Shown piece by piece: positions 7,012 through 16,055 of a stretch of DNA of 38,737 nucleotides. Every line of letters starts with the position of its first letter. Position 1 is the stretch's first letter. The notes beneath the pieces are model-generated. The model made no database searches. It was given only the letters and a program-made list of their open reading frames with translations, and was not told the origin of the DNA. The stretch lies in NCBI GenBank assembly GCA_030540715.1, contig JAUNVQ010000022.1:1-38737 (forward strand), in the 5' to 3' direction. This stretch comes from Actinomycetaceae bacterium. GTDB taxonomy: Bacteria > Actinomycetota > Actinomycetes > Actinomycetales > Actinomycetaceae. Made by a program: the position numbers and the translations under genes.

Positions 7012-9087
7012 ATGATTCACGTCGAAACAACACCTCCCGACCCTGCGGTCAGTGACACAACAAAAGAGGTTGTTGAAGGAACCATTGATTTACTTTCTTA
7101 TGCAACTTCCATCGCAGTTGGCGTGGCAATAGGCTTGGTGATTGCCTTTATTGTTTTGCAAATGGGGCGTCTTATTGCTAAACGTCACCTTTTTACGCGC
7201 CTGTTGCTACGCCGTATTACCAAACCGATGTTTGTTACATTGATGATTTGGTGCGGTCGGGTGGGAATGGTGTGGTATGCCGATGATACCGCCGGAAACA
7301 ATAACTGGGTCGGGCATATAGATCACATACTTATTATCATGTCAATCCTCTGTTTAACATGGTTGCTGGCTGCATCGATGCAAACTATTGAAGATATTAC
7401 CGATGCCCATTTTCACAACGCTAAAGACCCTACACACAAGGGACGTATCGCTACCCAAGCCCAACTGTTGCGGCGATTGGGGCAACTTATTGTGATCACG
7501 GTTGGTATTGCCATGGCGATACTAACATTCCCAGCAGCCCGTGTGACGATGGCATCCCTGCTTGGTGCCGCTGGTCTTTTATCTGTTGTTGCGGCGGTTG
7601 CTGCACAAACAACGCTGGGCAACGTATTTGCTGGGATACAGCTTGCCATTACTGATGCTATTCGCGTGGGTGATGTGGTGTTGGTTCCTGGTTTGGAATC
7701 GGCAAAAGAAAATGGACGTATTGAAGAAATTACACTGACCTATGTGGTGTTGGCGCTGTGGGATGAACGACGCATTATTATTCCGTCGTCACAGTTCACA
7801 AACTCAAAGTTTGAAAACTGGACAAAGCGCAAGGCTGAAATGTTGGGAACTGTTGAATTACTGCTTGACTATTCGGCACCTATTACCCAGATTCGTGAAC
7901 GCGTTGATGTTTTACTGAATAACACCGATTTATGGGACCATCGAACTGCTAATGTGCAAGTCACCGATTCAACTGAAACAACCATGAAAATCCGTATTGT
8001 CATGTCAGCAGCTGATTCAGGAAACCTGTGGGACCTGCGTTGTTATATGCGTGAAGAGCTTGTTGAATGGATTAATATTCATGCGCCCTATGCGTGGCCG
8101 CGCCAACGTTACCAAAAACTTGAGGTACAACAGGTTGAAGAGGATTTATCGGATGTGAAAATCGCTGAGCTGGCCGAAGAACTAGCGCATATCTCTGGGC
8201 GTGAAATTGGGCGCGGACATCGTGAAGAAACCCTATATATGCCACAGCTTGGCCTAGGAGAGGGTGATAACACAACTATTCAAGAGGGCGAAGCCACGGC
8301 CATATCTCGAAAAGCACATACCAGGCGTGGGAATCACTACCATACCCATGATCCTGTTCACCGTGCGCGATTAAAGGCTGCTCAACAGCGAGCACAACGT
8401 GAACTCATGAAACGTCAAAGTGACCACGCAGATCACGATCCAGATAAAACCACGGCAATAGAACTTGCTGATCGTAATGATAACCTTCGCGCTGATGTGT
8501 CAGGACAAGACCGCAGGATTGAGCAGGCTGAAAAGGGTAGTTTACGTCAGCGCATAAAAGCGAGCTTTGGCAGTACAAAGAATCCCGACAAACCAGAGGC
8601 CCTACACCCCACTGCTGACCATAAACAGGCAGGTCAACCCAGTCAGCAACAGTCCAGTCAATCAAGTCAACGGGATTCTTCTCAAGGAGTAGTAAGGATT
8701 CCACCGACTCATCGTCGTAAACGTCGCAACCCATTGGTATATCGCTACCACGATGCAGATACCATAGATACCACAGGTATCACAGACCAGATGAATGACG
8801 ATTCACCCGAAAAAACTCAGGATGACACTGCAGAACAACACAGTGGCACGAAGGCACTCGATACCACCGCACAGACATCACATACTGATAGCCGTCCTGC
8901 AGAGGTGGTGACAGGGAATGTGCAGTCTCGCTTATTTTCAGGTTCACCCGATGCCGAACAACGTGGTCAGCTCCTTCACGGGCCAGGCGATGCTGTATGG
9001 GCAGATCGTAAAGAAAAACTGCAGCAGACAGACACAATAACAACAAAGACAACGTCGAAGGAAGGTAGTGAAGATGACACAAAATAA
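7012..9087 (+). CDS. MscS-family mechanosensitive channel with long hydrophilic tail
   Basis: The predicted protein has 691 residues. Residues about 25-240 contain four hydrophobic segments. The last is the MscS pore helix, with the Ala/Gly-rich run LLGAAGLLSVVAAVAAQTTL followed by GNVFAGIQLAITDAIRVGD. The beta domain reads IEEITLTYVVLALWDERRIIIPSSQF, and the cytoplasmic alpha/beta domain runs to about residue 370. Such channels release solutes on hypo-osmotic shock, and some corynebacterial relatives export glutamate. The last 320 residues or so are hydrophilic, low-complexity and rich in Gln, Asp, Ser, His and Arg, with no membrane helix. ATG 7012 follows ACGAGGA at good spacing. The ATG at 6970 does not. 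msrB starts inside its end (14-bp overlap). Confidence 0.85.
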   Translation: MIHVETTPPDPAVSDTTKEVVEGTIDLLSYATSIAVGVAIGLVIAFIVLQMGRLIAKRHLFTRLLLRRITKPMFVTLMIWCGRVGMVWYADDTAGNNNWVGHIDHILIIMSILCLTWLLAASMQTIEDITDAHFHNAKDPTHKGRIATQAQLLRRLGQLIVITVGIAMAILTFPAARVTMASLLGAAGLLSVVAAVAAQTTLGNVFAGIQLAITDAIRVGDVVLVPGLESAKENGRIEEITLTYVVLALWDERRIIIPSSQFTNSKFENWTKRKAEMLGTVELLLDYSAPITQIRERVDVLLNNTDLWDHRTANVQVTDSTETTMKIRIVMSAADSGNLWDLRCYMREELVEWINIHAPYAWPRQRYQKLEVQQVEEDLSDVKIAELAEELAHISGREIGRGHREETLYMPQLGLGEGDNTTIQEGEATAISRKAHTRRGNHYHTHDPVHRARLKAAQQRAQRELMKRQSDHADHDPDKTTAIELADRNDNLRADVSGQDRRIEQAEKGSLRQRIKASFGSTKNPDKPEALHPTADHKQAGQPSQQQSSQSSQRDSSQGVVRIPPTHRRKRRNPLVYRYHDADTIDTTGITDQMNDDSPEKTQDDTAEQHSGTKALDTTAQTSHTDSRPAEVVTGNVQSRLFSGSPDAEQRGQLLHGPGDAVWADRKEKLQQTDTITTKTTSKEGSEDDTK

Positions 9088-9487
9088 CAACTGGCGTTCA
9101 CGCACCGAAGCTCAATGGAAACAGGAACTATCGCCAATGGAATACCATGTTCTTCGTGAAGCGGGAACAGAGCGACCAGGCAGTGGCTCTCTTCTTCATG
9201 AAAACAGAAAAGGTGTCTACCGTTGCCGTGCCTGCAACGCAATCCTTTTTGAGTCGACAACAAAGTTTGATGCCGGATGCGGATGGCCTTCGTTTTATCG
9301 TGCCGAAGATGCAGCCGTTACTCTCCACACTGACACGTCGCATGGAATGGTTCGCCAAGAAGTACGCTGCGCGCAGTGCGACTCGCATTTGGGGCATATT
9401 TTTCCAGATGCTCCGCATACGCCAACAGGTCAACGTTATTGCATGAACTCTATTTGTTTGACGTTTGAAGAAGCAACACAGGGGTAG
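9074..9487 (+). CDS. msrB: Peptide-methionine (R)-S-oxide reductase MsrB
   Basis: The 137-residue cytoplasmic enzyme reduces methionine-R-sulfoxide in proteins using thioredoxin. Zinc ligands are the two CxxC pairs in YRCRACNA and VRCAQCDSHLGHIF. GCGWPSF is the typical segment containing the recycling Cys region, and RYCMNSICL holds the catalytic Cys. Length matches the family. ATG 9074 is preferred because GAAGG lies about eight bases upstream. GTG 9068 would sit too close to that site. It overlaps the MscS gene by 14 bp and leads directly into the EEP gene, linking it with envelope and osmotic-stress functions. Confidence 0.95.
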   Translation: MTQNNNWRSRTEAQWKQELSPMEYHVLREAGTERPGSGSLLHENRKGVYRCRACNAILFESTTKFDAGCGWPSFYRAEDAAVTLHTDTSHGMVRQEVRCAQCDSHLGHIFPDAPHTPTGQRYCMNSICLTFEEATQG

Positions 9488-9489
9488 CA

Positions 9490-10428
9490 GTGGCACAGGG
9501 GAGTCAGTCACAACAAACACTCCGTATTATCAGCGCTAATATTCAGCATGGTAAACCTGCTGCCCTCAGCGAAAAAACACCTCGTGGACTAATCAAACAC
9601 ATGCGATCGTGGCTGAAACATCGCAGGCAGTATCGTCAGGCCTTAGAAGAAACTGGACGATTGTTTGACAGCCTTGATGCCGATATTGTGTGTCTTCAAG
9701 AAGTGGATACCAGAACACTTCGAGTGTTTTTGAGTGACCAAACGGAGATTGTTGCCCGCGCAATGAAACGACGTTATACATGTCGAGGATTGTTCTATCA
9801 TTCATTGAGTCATGCGATTCGCCTTCGACCCTGGTATGCGCTGTATCCTACACCCCCTATTATCGGTGGGTATGGTGTAAGTATCATATCGCGTTACCCA
9901 GTGGCGGCATGGCAATGGCTACCATTAGGGGCAGCACCTGTTCGTTTCATACCCACCGGCGGTAAAGGTTTTGCGGGTACTAGAACAAAGATAGCTTTGG
10001 GACAAACTCGAGGGATGATCAGCGCGGCTGTGATGATAGGCAACCAGATACTGCGTATCGGAAGCACCCATCTTGAGCTTCATAAGCCTACTGCGCTTCA
10101 TCAGCTTCGTCACTGTGTGAATCAAATGGAAGATACCGCTGATATAGCGTGGATACTATGTGGTGATATGAACCTTGAAGCTGATGATATTAGCCAGCTT
10201 CTTAGGACTAACGTTGTTGATAGAGGTGGCTACGGCGGAAATATGAGCCAGAATGCGTACTGGGATGTGACCGAATTGACAATTCCTGCACATGCTCCCA
10301 GGCGTACACTAGACCATGTGATTGCGCCGCACAATATGGTGCCACTTAATGTGCAGACAGTGCGTATGCCGGTATCGGATCATCGTGCTTTGGTTGTTGA
10401 TATGGAAGTGTCAACGTCGGCCTCCTAG
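9490..10428 (+). CDS. Endonuclease/exonuclease/phosphatase (EEP) family protein
   Basis: The 312-residue protein shows the EEP metal-dependent phosphohydrolase motifs in order: ISANIQHG near residue 14 (Asn metal ligand), VCLQEVDT near 67 (Glu metal ligand), STHLELH, CGDMNLEADD (Asp/Asn), and the C-terminal SDHRALVVDM (Asp-His pair). Possible substrates are DNA, phospholipids or phosphorylated small molecules, and the sequence does not decide. No signal peptide is visible, so it is probably cytoplasmic. The GTG start at 9490 is only two bases after the msrB stop and has an AGGGG run upstream, so it belongs to the same operon. Confidence 0.85.
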   Translation: MAQGSQSQQTLRIISANIQHGKPAALSEKTPRGLIKHMRSWLKHRRQYRQALEETGRLFDSLDADIVCLQEVDTRTLRVFLSDQTEIVARAMKRRYTCRGLFYHSLSHAIRLRPWYALYPTPPIIGGYGVSIISRYPVAAWQWLPLGAAPVRFIPTGGKGFAGTRTKIALGQTRGMISAAVMIGNQILRIGSTHLELHKPTALHQLRHCVNQMEDTADIAWILCGDMNLEADDISQLLRTNVVDRGGYGGNMSQNAYWDVTELTIPAHAPRRTLDHVIAPHNMVPLNVQTVRMPVSDHRALVVDMEVSTSAS

Positions 10429-10630
10429 CCGAAGGGGCGAATTTCACAAGCCGATGAGCAGTCACTCCCTACCGTTGCAAACTGCAGCAAAAAGTAGTCC
10501 TGACACTATAGTTACACTTTTCATCGCTTACTATGGTTAACTGTTGACAAAGTGCATAGCGTGCAAAAGCCTGGTTTCACTGTCAGCACACTATATAGCC
10601 TGCTAGTAACCCAGCTCTGAAAGGAGTGTT

Positions 10631-11551
10631 ATGTCCGCACAAAAGGATAGTTATGACCAGATGCGACTGGATGTGCTTCCTGCCCCGCTGATTTTTATCC
10701 TTTCAGGTGTCTCAAACTATGGTGGAACAGCCTTGGCTACTGCGCTGCTATTTAGTTTTATTCCAGCACACACTGTGGCCTGGTATCGCGCAGTAGTTAC
10801 TGCTGTGTTTTTGTTGGCATGGAGGCGTCCATTCCGGCGAGGTTTGACGTTGAAGGATCTGGTAACGTCAACAATTTTTGGCATCATGACAATCGGCATG
10901 AATATGGTGTTTTACCTGGCTGTCGATCGTATTGCGTTGGGAACTGCGGTAACAATCGAGTTTTTGGGGCCAGTTACTGTGGCAATTGTCATGGGTCGCG
11001 GGTTAAAGACTCGCGTGGCAACTTTACTTGCAGTGTTAGGGGTTGTCTCTATTGGTGGATTTGGGTTGGATTTAAGTGATCCAAGTCAACTGTTGGGAAC
11101 CTTTTTTGCTTTAGGGGCGGGGGCGATGTGGTCGGGCTATATTGTGATCGGCGCCCATGTTGCGTCGAAGCGTTCCGGTATTGATTCTTTGGCTATCGGC
11201 ATGGCTACAGGCTCGATTGCAACTCTGCCTTTTGTGGGGAAGTCGGCATTGATTCCTTTGGTGAGTGGCTGGTGGCCCTTCCTTGTGATTGTGGCGGTTG
11301 GAGTGTTAAGTTCCCTTTTGCCCTATACGATTGAACAAAGTGTGTTACGCCGTCTTGGTTCCGATAACTTTGCCCTGATGAGTGCACTTTTCCCAGTTAT
11401 TTCAACATTTGTGGCCCTGGTTGTGCTTTTCCAGATTCCCAATATGTGGGAGGTTGTTGGCATTGTCTCGGTATCTGTTGCTGTAGCGTTAGTCAATTAT
11501 CATCCGCGAGGTCACGGCCGCATTAAACGCGTTCCTAAGCGCGTATCTTAG
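10631..11551 (+). CDS. EamA/DMT-family exporter, RhtA-like
   Basis: The 306-residue integral membrane protein has ten predicted helices in two EamA repeats. Features match the RhtA (threonine/homoserine exporter) branch: SGVSNYGGTALATALLF in helix 1, WYRA in helix 2, and ALGTAVTIEFLGPVTVA in helix 4. The C-terminal repeat has SSLLPYTIEQSVLRRL and NFALMSALFPVIS. The likely role is export of amino acids or related metabolites by proton exchange, but the substrate is inferred from the subfamily only. ATG 10631 follows a strong AAAGGAGTG ribosome site. The gene appears to stand alone, with gaps of about 200 and 320 bp on either side. Confidence 0.88.
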   Translation: MSAQKDSYDQMRLDVLPAPLIFILSGVSNYGGTALATALLFSFIPAHTVAWYRAVVTAVFLLAWRRPFRRGLTLKDLVTSTIFGIMTIGMNMVFYLAVDRIALGTAVTIEFLGPVTVAIVMGRGLKTRVATLLAVLGVVSIGGFGLDLSDPSQLLGTFFALGAGAMWSGYIVIGAHVASKRSGIDSLAIGMATGSIATLPFVGKSALIPLVSGWWPFLVIVAVGVLSSLLPYTIEQSVLRRLGSDNFALMSALFPVISTFVALVVLFQIPNMWEVVGIVSVSVAVALVNYHPRGHGRIKRVPKRVS

Positions 11552-11875
11552 CCCGTGCCGAAACAAGATGGCGGCTAGGATTTTCTCAGGTCTTTCACTG
11601 TGCGCTCACACATGAGCTCACAGCTACACCAAACCGGGAACGTAACGAGGGCCTTGGCCTGTGCTGCTGTGTTTAGTGCATCTACATGCCTGTTAGGTTG
11701 ATACCCCTACCTGGCTAACATGAGTGTGATAAGGTTATACGTCTTTTGCAAATGGTCTTTTGTCTTTCCATTGGATCTATTTTGTTTTCAGAGGGCGTTG
11801 CCGTGCGTATATTCCCCTTGATGCCTGGTAAGCTCAAAGCATTATCAGCCATCCGCATAACTGTGAGGCCTTACT
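11552..11875. other. Intergenic stretch ahead of menB
   Basis: No convincing gene lies here. A short hairpin-capable element GCTCA..TGAGC sits near 11605-11620. An AT-rich patch, TGATAAGGTTATAC, near 11727-11742 could hold a -10 region for menB, but no matching -35 is clear. The last 15 bases supply the GTGAGG ribosome site of menB. Confidence 0.4.
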
Positions 11876-12883
11876 ATGAGTTCTTTACCTTTTGTCTCTG
11901 ATACTTTTGATGCTAAACGTTGGCGTGACGTTCCTGCTGGCGAACTGGGAACAGTTTTGCAAGATACCACCTATCATCGTGGTATATCACGCGGGGAAGA
12001 CCTTGATGGCAGAGCGAAGGGCGAGTTGATGCCTGTTGTACGCATTGCTATTGATCGCCCTCAGCTGCGAAATGCTTTTCGCCCTCAGACTGTTGATGAA
12101 CTGCTTGTGTGCTTTCAGCATGCGAAAGAGTCAGCCGATGTTGCGGCAGTGATTCTTACAGGCAATGCTCCCAGCCCGAAAGATGGTGGATACGGTTTTT
12201 GTTCAGGTGGTGACCAGCGTATTCGTGGTAAAGATGGTTACTGCTATGAGGTGTCGCCTTCTGATAGCTGCGACGATGAACATGATCCTTCTAGTGTGGA
12301 GCGCCGTACAGCCATAGACAAGGCACGTTCTGGGCGTCTTCATATTTTGGAGGTGCAACGAATGATCCGTCATCTTCCAAAACCAGTGATCGCAGCGGTT
12401 AATGGTTGGGCAGCAGGCGGGGGACATTCACTTAATGTGGTATGTGACCTTTCCGTTGCCTCAGCTGAACACGCTAAGTTTAAGCAAACCGATGCCAATG
12501 TGGGCTCATTTGACGCAGGATATGGCTCGGCATTATTGGCTCGTCAGGTGGGAGATAAGCGTGCACGTGAAATCTTTTACCTGGCTGAAACCTATAGTGC
12601 ATATGACGCTGAACGGTGGGGAGTGGTTAATCGCTGTGTTGCGCATGAACAGCTAGAAGATACTGCCTGGCAGTGGGCAAAAACTATTGCAACAAAATCA
12701 CCACAAGCAATTCGTATGCTTAAGTATGCCTTCAATCTTGCGGATGATGGACTTGCTGGTCAGCAGCTCTTTGCAGGTGAGGCTACACGTTTAGCGTATA
12801 TGACTGAAGAAGCGCAAGAGGGCCGTGACGCTTTCAATGAGCGTCGTGCTCCTGATTGGTCACCTTACCCGTACTATTTCTAG
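11876..12883 (+). CDS. menB: 1,4-dihydroxy-2-naphthoyl-CoA synthase
   Basis: This 335-residue crotonase-family enzyme closes the second ring of menaquinone by converting o-succinylbenzoyl-CoA to 1,4-dihydroxy-2-naphthoyl-CoA. Diagnostic segments are FCSGGDQRIRG (CoA and oxyanion loop), AVNGWAAGGGHSL (oxyanion Gly pair), KQTDANVGSFDAGYGS (MenB active-site block with Asp), EEAQEGRDAFNERR and the aromatic C-terminal tail YPYYF. These distinguish it from ordinary enoyl-CoA hydratases. A polar insert of about 25 residues after GKDGYCYEVS is typical of longer actinobacterial MenB. ATG 11876 has GTGAGG about seven bases upstream. menE and menA lie downstream on the same strand. Confidence 0.96.
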   Translation: MSSLPFVSDTFDAKRWRDVPAGELGTVLQDTTYHRGISRGEDLDGRAKGELMPVVRIAIDRPQLRNAFRPQTVDELLVCFQHAKESADVAAVILTGNAPSPKDGGYGFCSGGDQRIRGKDGYCYEVSPSDSCDDEHDPSSVERRTAIDKARSGRLHILEVQRMIRHLPKPVIAAVNGWAAGGGHSLNVVCDLSVASAEHAKFKQTDANVGSFDAGYGSALLARQVGDKRAREIFYLAETYSAYDAERWGVVNRCVAHEQLEDTAWQWAKTIATKSPQAIRMLKYAFNLADDGLAGQQLFAGEATRLAYMTEEAQEGRDAFNERRAPDWSPYPYYF

Positions 12884-13076
12884 TTTTCTTCATCACACCT
12901 GTATGAGGTGCGGTATTCTGGCCTCAAACTGCCTGGGCATTCGCTCACCCAACAGTGATAAGTAAGTGTATTTTCATACAAAATAGAGGTAGGGTTAAGG
13001 CATTGACTTCGATAAAATACCTATGACACGCTAAGTGATGCGTCAATGTGTTGAGGATGAAAAGAGGGTGAAAAAC

Positions 13077-14870
13077 GTGTCTGCGACGAGCTCTGCATAT
13101 TATCGGGTATTCCCCGGCGGCACCCGCCCCGATAATGTTACTAATTTGATTGATGCTCTGACTGCTCTGCTGACAACAAGCAGCGAACAGACAAAAGTGC
13201 AGACCCGTTCTTTCACAGACGATCGTCGCGTGATTGTTCCAGTAAATCCTGAACTGGACCGCGAGCAGGCGCTTGCTATGCTTCATTCGCGTATTCATCA
13301 CGATATTCCCACCAATGTTGATATTATTTTGCAAACATCTGGATCAACCACAGGTCAAGGTCATTTTGTGGGATTGACATCAAGCGCTGTGAAGGCTTCA
13401 GCAAAAGCTACATTGTCCGATCTATACGGGCCTGGCCGTTGGATTTTAGCGCTTCCTGTTCACCATATTGCTGGATTTCAAATCTTGGTACGGTCGATCC
13501 TAGCGGAAACACGACCTCTGATTGTTGATACCACAAAAGGGTTTCGCCCCGATGCTTTAACTCGTGCCATTGAACGCGGTATATTACAGGAGGAAAAACG
13601 TCGCCGTCGACTGTTCGAGGCCTCTGGCCTGGACTTTGATACAGATCGTGACAAGGTTGCCGACGATCAGAATTTGCAACGCAAACCGCTTTATCTTTCT
13701 TTAGTACCTACTCAGCTGCACAAGATTTTGGACGACGAGGACGCTGCATTGGCACTGTCAAAGGTTGATGCTGTGCTGTTGGGGGGTGCCAATTCTTCGC
13801 CTTCTTTACTTGCTGCTGCGAAACGTCACAGCATCAATGTGGTCACTACCTATGGAATGACAGAAACATGTGGTGGATGCGTGTATAACGGTATGCCAGT
13901 TGCAGGTATGCAGGTTGCTGCTATCAATAATCGCATTTGGTTATCGGGTACTGCTTTGATGGAAACCTATGTCGATGCTCCAGATAAGGCCGACTTTATT
14001 ATTCAGGGGCATCGTCGCTGGTTGCGAACAAATGATAGCGGGCATATGGATGGCCCGCGTCTGGTTGTTGATGGACGTATTGATGATGTGATTACAACGG
14101 GTGGGGTGAAGATTCAAGCATCACTGGTAGAACAAACTATTACCGACATGCCCGAGGTTGACCAATGCTGTGTGGTAGGTGTGCCTGAGGTTCGTTGGGG
14201 TGAACTTGTAACAGCAGTGTGTGTGCCCTCTGAGCAGGCTGACGAAAAAATCGTGGCTCCTTTACGCGCTTTGTGTTTGCCCGACCAAGAGGCTCCCGAA
14301 GAAAAACCTGATGTATCAAAACCTTTGGAATACCAGACACGCCCGGTGCCAAAAGCAAAACTTACACCGTTAGAGGCGGCGATGGCAGCGATGGCAGCTA
14401 AGATTCGCGGTGAAGATGTTGATGTTGTGGAAGCCGCTAAAACGGGGGAGCTGCCCTACAACATTTATCAGGTTGGTAGAAGCGATGATGACGATGTGGA
14501 CGCAGCGACCAATGAGGACGCCGAAGCTGCTACCGATGTGTCAGAGAGTTCTTCTGAGGTTGACTCCACTGACTTGGAGAAGGATAGCACTGCGGATATA
14601 TCAGAGGATCCTGCCCAGACTGATGATGAATCCACCAAGTCTACCACCGACCTACAGGATGACGATCCGGCTTGCGTTGAGGCAAACGAGTCCACTTTTG
14701 CCGTAATGATTCGTGGACGAGTTTCTCGTGACCTTGATCGAGCCCACGCCCCACGTGCCATTATTATTATGGATTCCCTACCCATGTTGGCTTCTGGTAA
14801 ACCTGACCGCCACGAGATCGAACGCTTGGCTACAGCAGCTGTTCACCAGCAGCGTGCGTGGTTACGATAA
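13077..14870 (+). CDS. menE: O-succinylbenzoate-CoA ligase with acidic insertion
   Basis: This 597-residue AMP-forming ligase activates o-succinylbenzoate to its CoA ester, the substrate of MenB. The phosphate-binding motif LQTSGSTTGQG is at residues 86-96. TTYGMTETCGG (257-267) binds adenylate, and RTNDSGHMDG with GRIDDVITTGG (about 317-343) forms the hinge. The catalytic Lys is K575 in LASGKPDRHE. The small C-terminal domain is interrupted by about 145 residues (about 395-540), including the very acidic Asp/Glu/Ser/Thr run at 466-533, which makes the protein well longer than usual corynebacterial MenE. GTG 13077 is chosen because AGAGGG lies nine bases upstream. The longer frame to 13035 has no such site. 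It is followed by menA after 22 bp. Confidence 0.93.
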   Translation: MSATSSAYYRVFPGGTRPDNVTNLIDALTALLTTSSEQTKVQTRSFTDDRRVIVPVNPELDREQALAMLHSRIHHDIPTNVDIILQTSGSTTGQGHFVGLTSSAVKASAKATLSDLYGPGRWILALPVHHIAGFQILVRSILAETRPLIVDTTKGFRPDALTRAIERGILQEEKRRRRLFEASGLDFDTDRDKVADDQNLQRKPLYLSLVPTQLHKILDDEDAALALSKVDAVLLGGANSSPSLLAAAKRHSINVVTTYGMTETCGGCVYNGMPVAGMQVAAINNRIWLSGTALMETYVDAPDKADFIIQGHRRWLRTNDSGHMDGPRLVVDGRIDDVITTGGVKIQASLVEQTITDMPEVDQCCVVGVPEVRWGELVTAVCVPSEQADEKIVAPLRALCLPDQEAPEEKPDVSKPLEYQTRPVPKAKLTPLEAAMAAMAAKIRGEDVDVVEAAKTGELPYNIYQVGRSDDDDVDAATNEDAEAATDVSESSSEVDSTDLEKDSTADISEDPAQTDDESTKSTTDLQDDDPACVEANESTFAVMIRGRVSRDLDRAHAPRAIIIMDSLPMLASGKPDRHEIERLATAAVHQQRAWLR

Positions 14871-14892
14871 CAGCGGATAGGAAGGCAAAACA

Positions 14893-15777
14893 GTGGCAAA
14901 AGTAGCCGATTGGATCGAAGGTGCGCGCATAAAAACGCTTCCCGCTGCGGCTGCTCCCGTGATTTTAGGGGCGTGCGCTGCTGCTGGATTTGGCTATTTT
15001 TCATGGCCGCGAGCTATTTTAGCGATGGTAACCGCCGTGGCTTTACAGATTGGCGCCAACTATTCGAACGACTATTCTGATGGTATTCGCGGTACGGATG
15101 ATGAAACGCGGGTGGGGCCTCAACGTTTGACAGGTTCGGGTCTTGCTTCACCACATGCAGTGCTAGCAGCCGCTCTTATCTGCTGGATTCTTGCAGGTAT
15201 CACCGGCTTTGTGTTGATTTGGATGTCAGCGTCGTGGTGGCTTTTAGCATTAGGTGCAGTCAGCTTTGTAGCAGCATGGTATTACACAGGAGGTCGTCAC
15301 CCTTACGGTTATATGCCTGGCGTGGCTGAAATAATGGTGTTCATTTTCTTTGGGCTATTTGCCACGCTTGGCACCACGTGGACACAAGTGCATTTGCTGC
15401 ATTGGCGTCTGCTTGCTGCTGCTGTGGGGGTAGGGCTTTTGCAGTGTTCACTACTGCTTATTAACAATTTGCGTGATATTGAAGGTGATACAGGCAAAGG
15501 TAAACGCACCCTGTGTGTTGTGTTGGGTGATGCTGGTTCACGCAGACTTTACGAAGTCTACATCACTATTGCCATTTTCTGTGCACTTGCCTCATCGGAC
15601 AATATGATCGGTTGGGGGCTTGCACTTATCCTTGCCGCCGTGGGGATCGCTATTAACCAGAAAGTAAAACGTGGAGCTAAAGGCATGGAGCTTGTGAAAA
15701 TTCTTCGTTTTACGGGACTGCTGACACTTCTCTACGGTATTTTAGTGGGTGTCTCTTTGGCAATAAATACGTACTGA
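14893..15777 (+). CDS. menA: 1,4-dihydroxy-2-naphthoate polyprenyltransferase
   Basis: This 294-residue UbiA-superfamily membrane enzyme attaches the polyprenyl chain to 1,4-dihydroxy-2-naphthoate, giving demethylmenaquinone. The first Asp-rich motif is NYSNDYSDGIRGTDD near residues 56-70 and the second is NNLRDIEGDTGKGKRTL near 192-208. Both chelate Mg-diphosphate. About eight or nine helices span the chain. The opening DWIEGARIKTLPAAAAPVILG is typical of MenA. The GTG start at 14893 has AGGAAGG ten bases upstream. The short gap after menE indicates co-transcription, and the later menG supplies the final methylation. Confidence 0.96.
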   Translation: MAKVADWIEGARIKTLPAAAAPVILGACAAAGFGYFSWPRAILAMVTAVALQIGANYSNDYSDGIRGTDDETRVGPQRLTGSGLASPHAVLAAALICWILAGITGFVLIWMSASWWLLALGAVSFVAAWYYTGGRHPYGYMPGVAEIMVFIFFGLFATLGTTWTQVHLLHWRLLAAAVGVGLLQCSLLLINNLRDIEGDTGKGKRTLCVVLGDAGSRRLYEVYITIAIFCALASSDNMIGWGLALILAAVGIAINQKVKRGAKGMELVKILRFTGLLTLLYGILVGVSLAINTY

Positions 15778-16055
15778 CTTCAATATCTGTGACAATTAAC
15801 GGCAAATTTTCAGTAGCCACAGTACTTTGGGTGCGTATCTGCAAGGTATCAAACATATTGTTGCGCTTCCCGCAGTGAGTGTTTTGGATAGGTAAGTACC
15901 AGATTTAAACATCTTTCAGCAAACTATCAGGAAACTTTTCATTAATGCATAGCTTTCGGCTCACCGTCTGGTCTTTTGTTCGCGCTCAGCTAGAAGTCGG
16001 CGCTTTAATCCCTCTTCATCGCTAATCGGTACTTCCTGATTGATAGGCTTAAGCC

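Noticed and set aside
8405-8734. Minus-strand ORFs inside the MscS tail
   Set aside because: They are frame shadows of a repetitive coding region, without ribosome sites or motifs.
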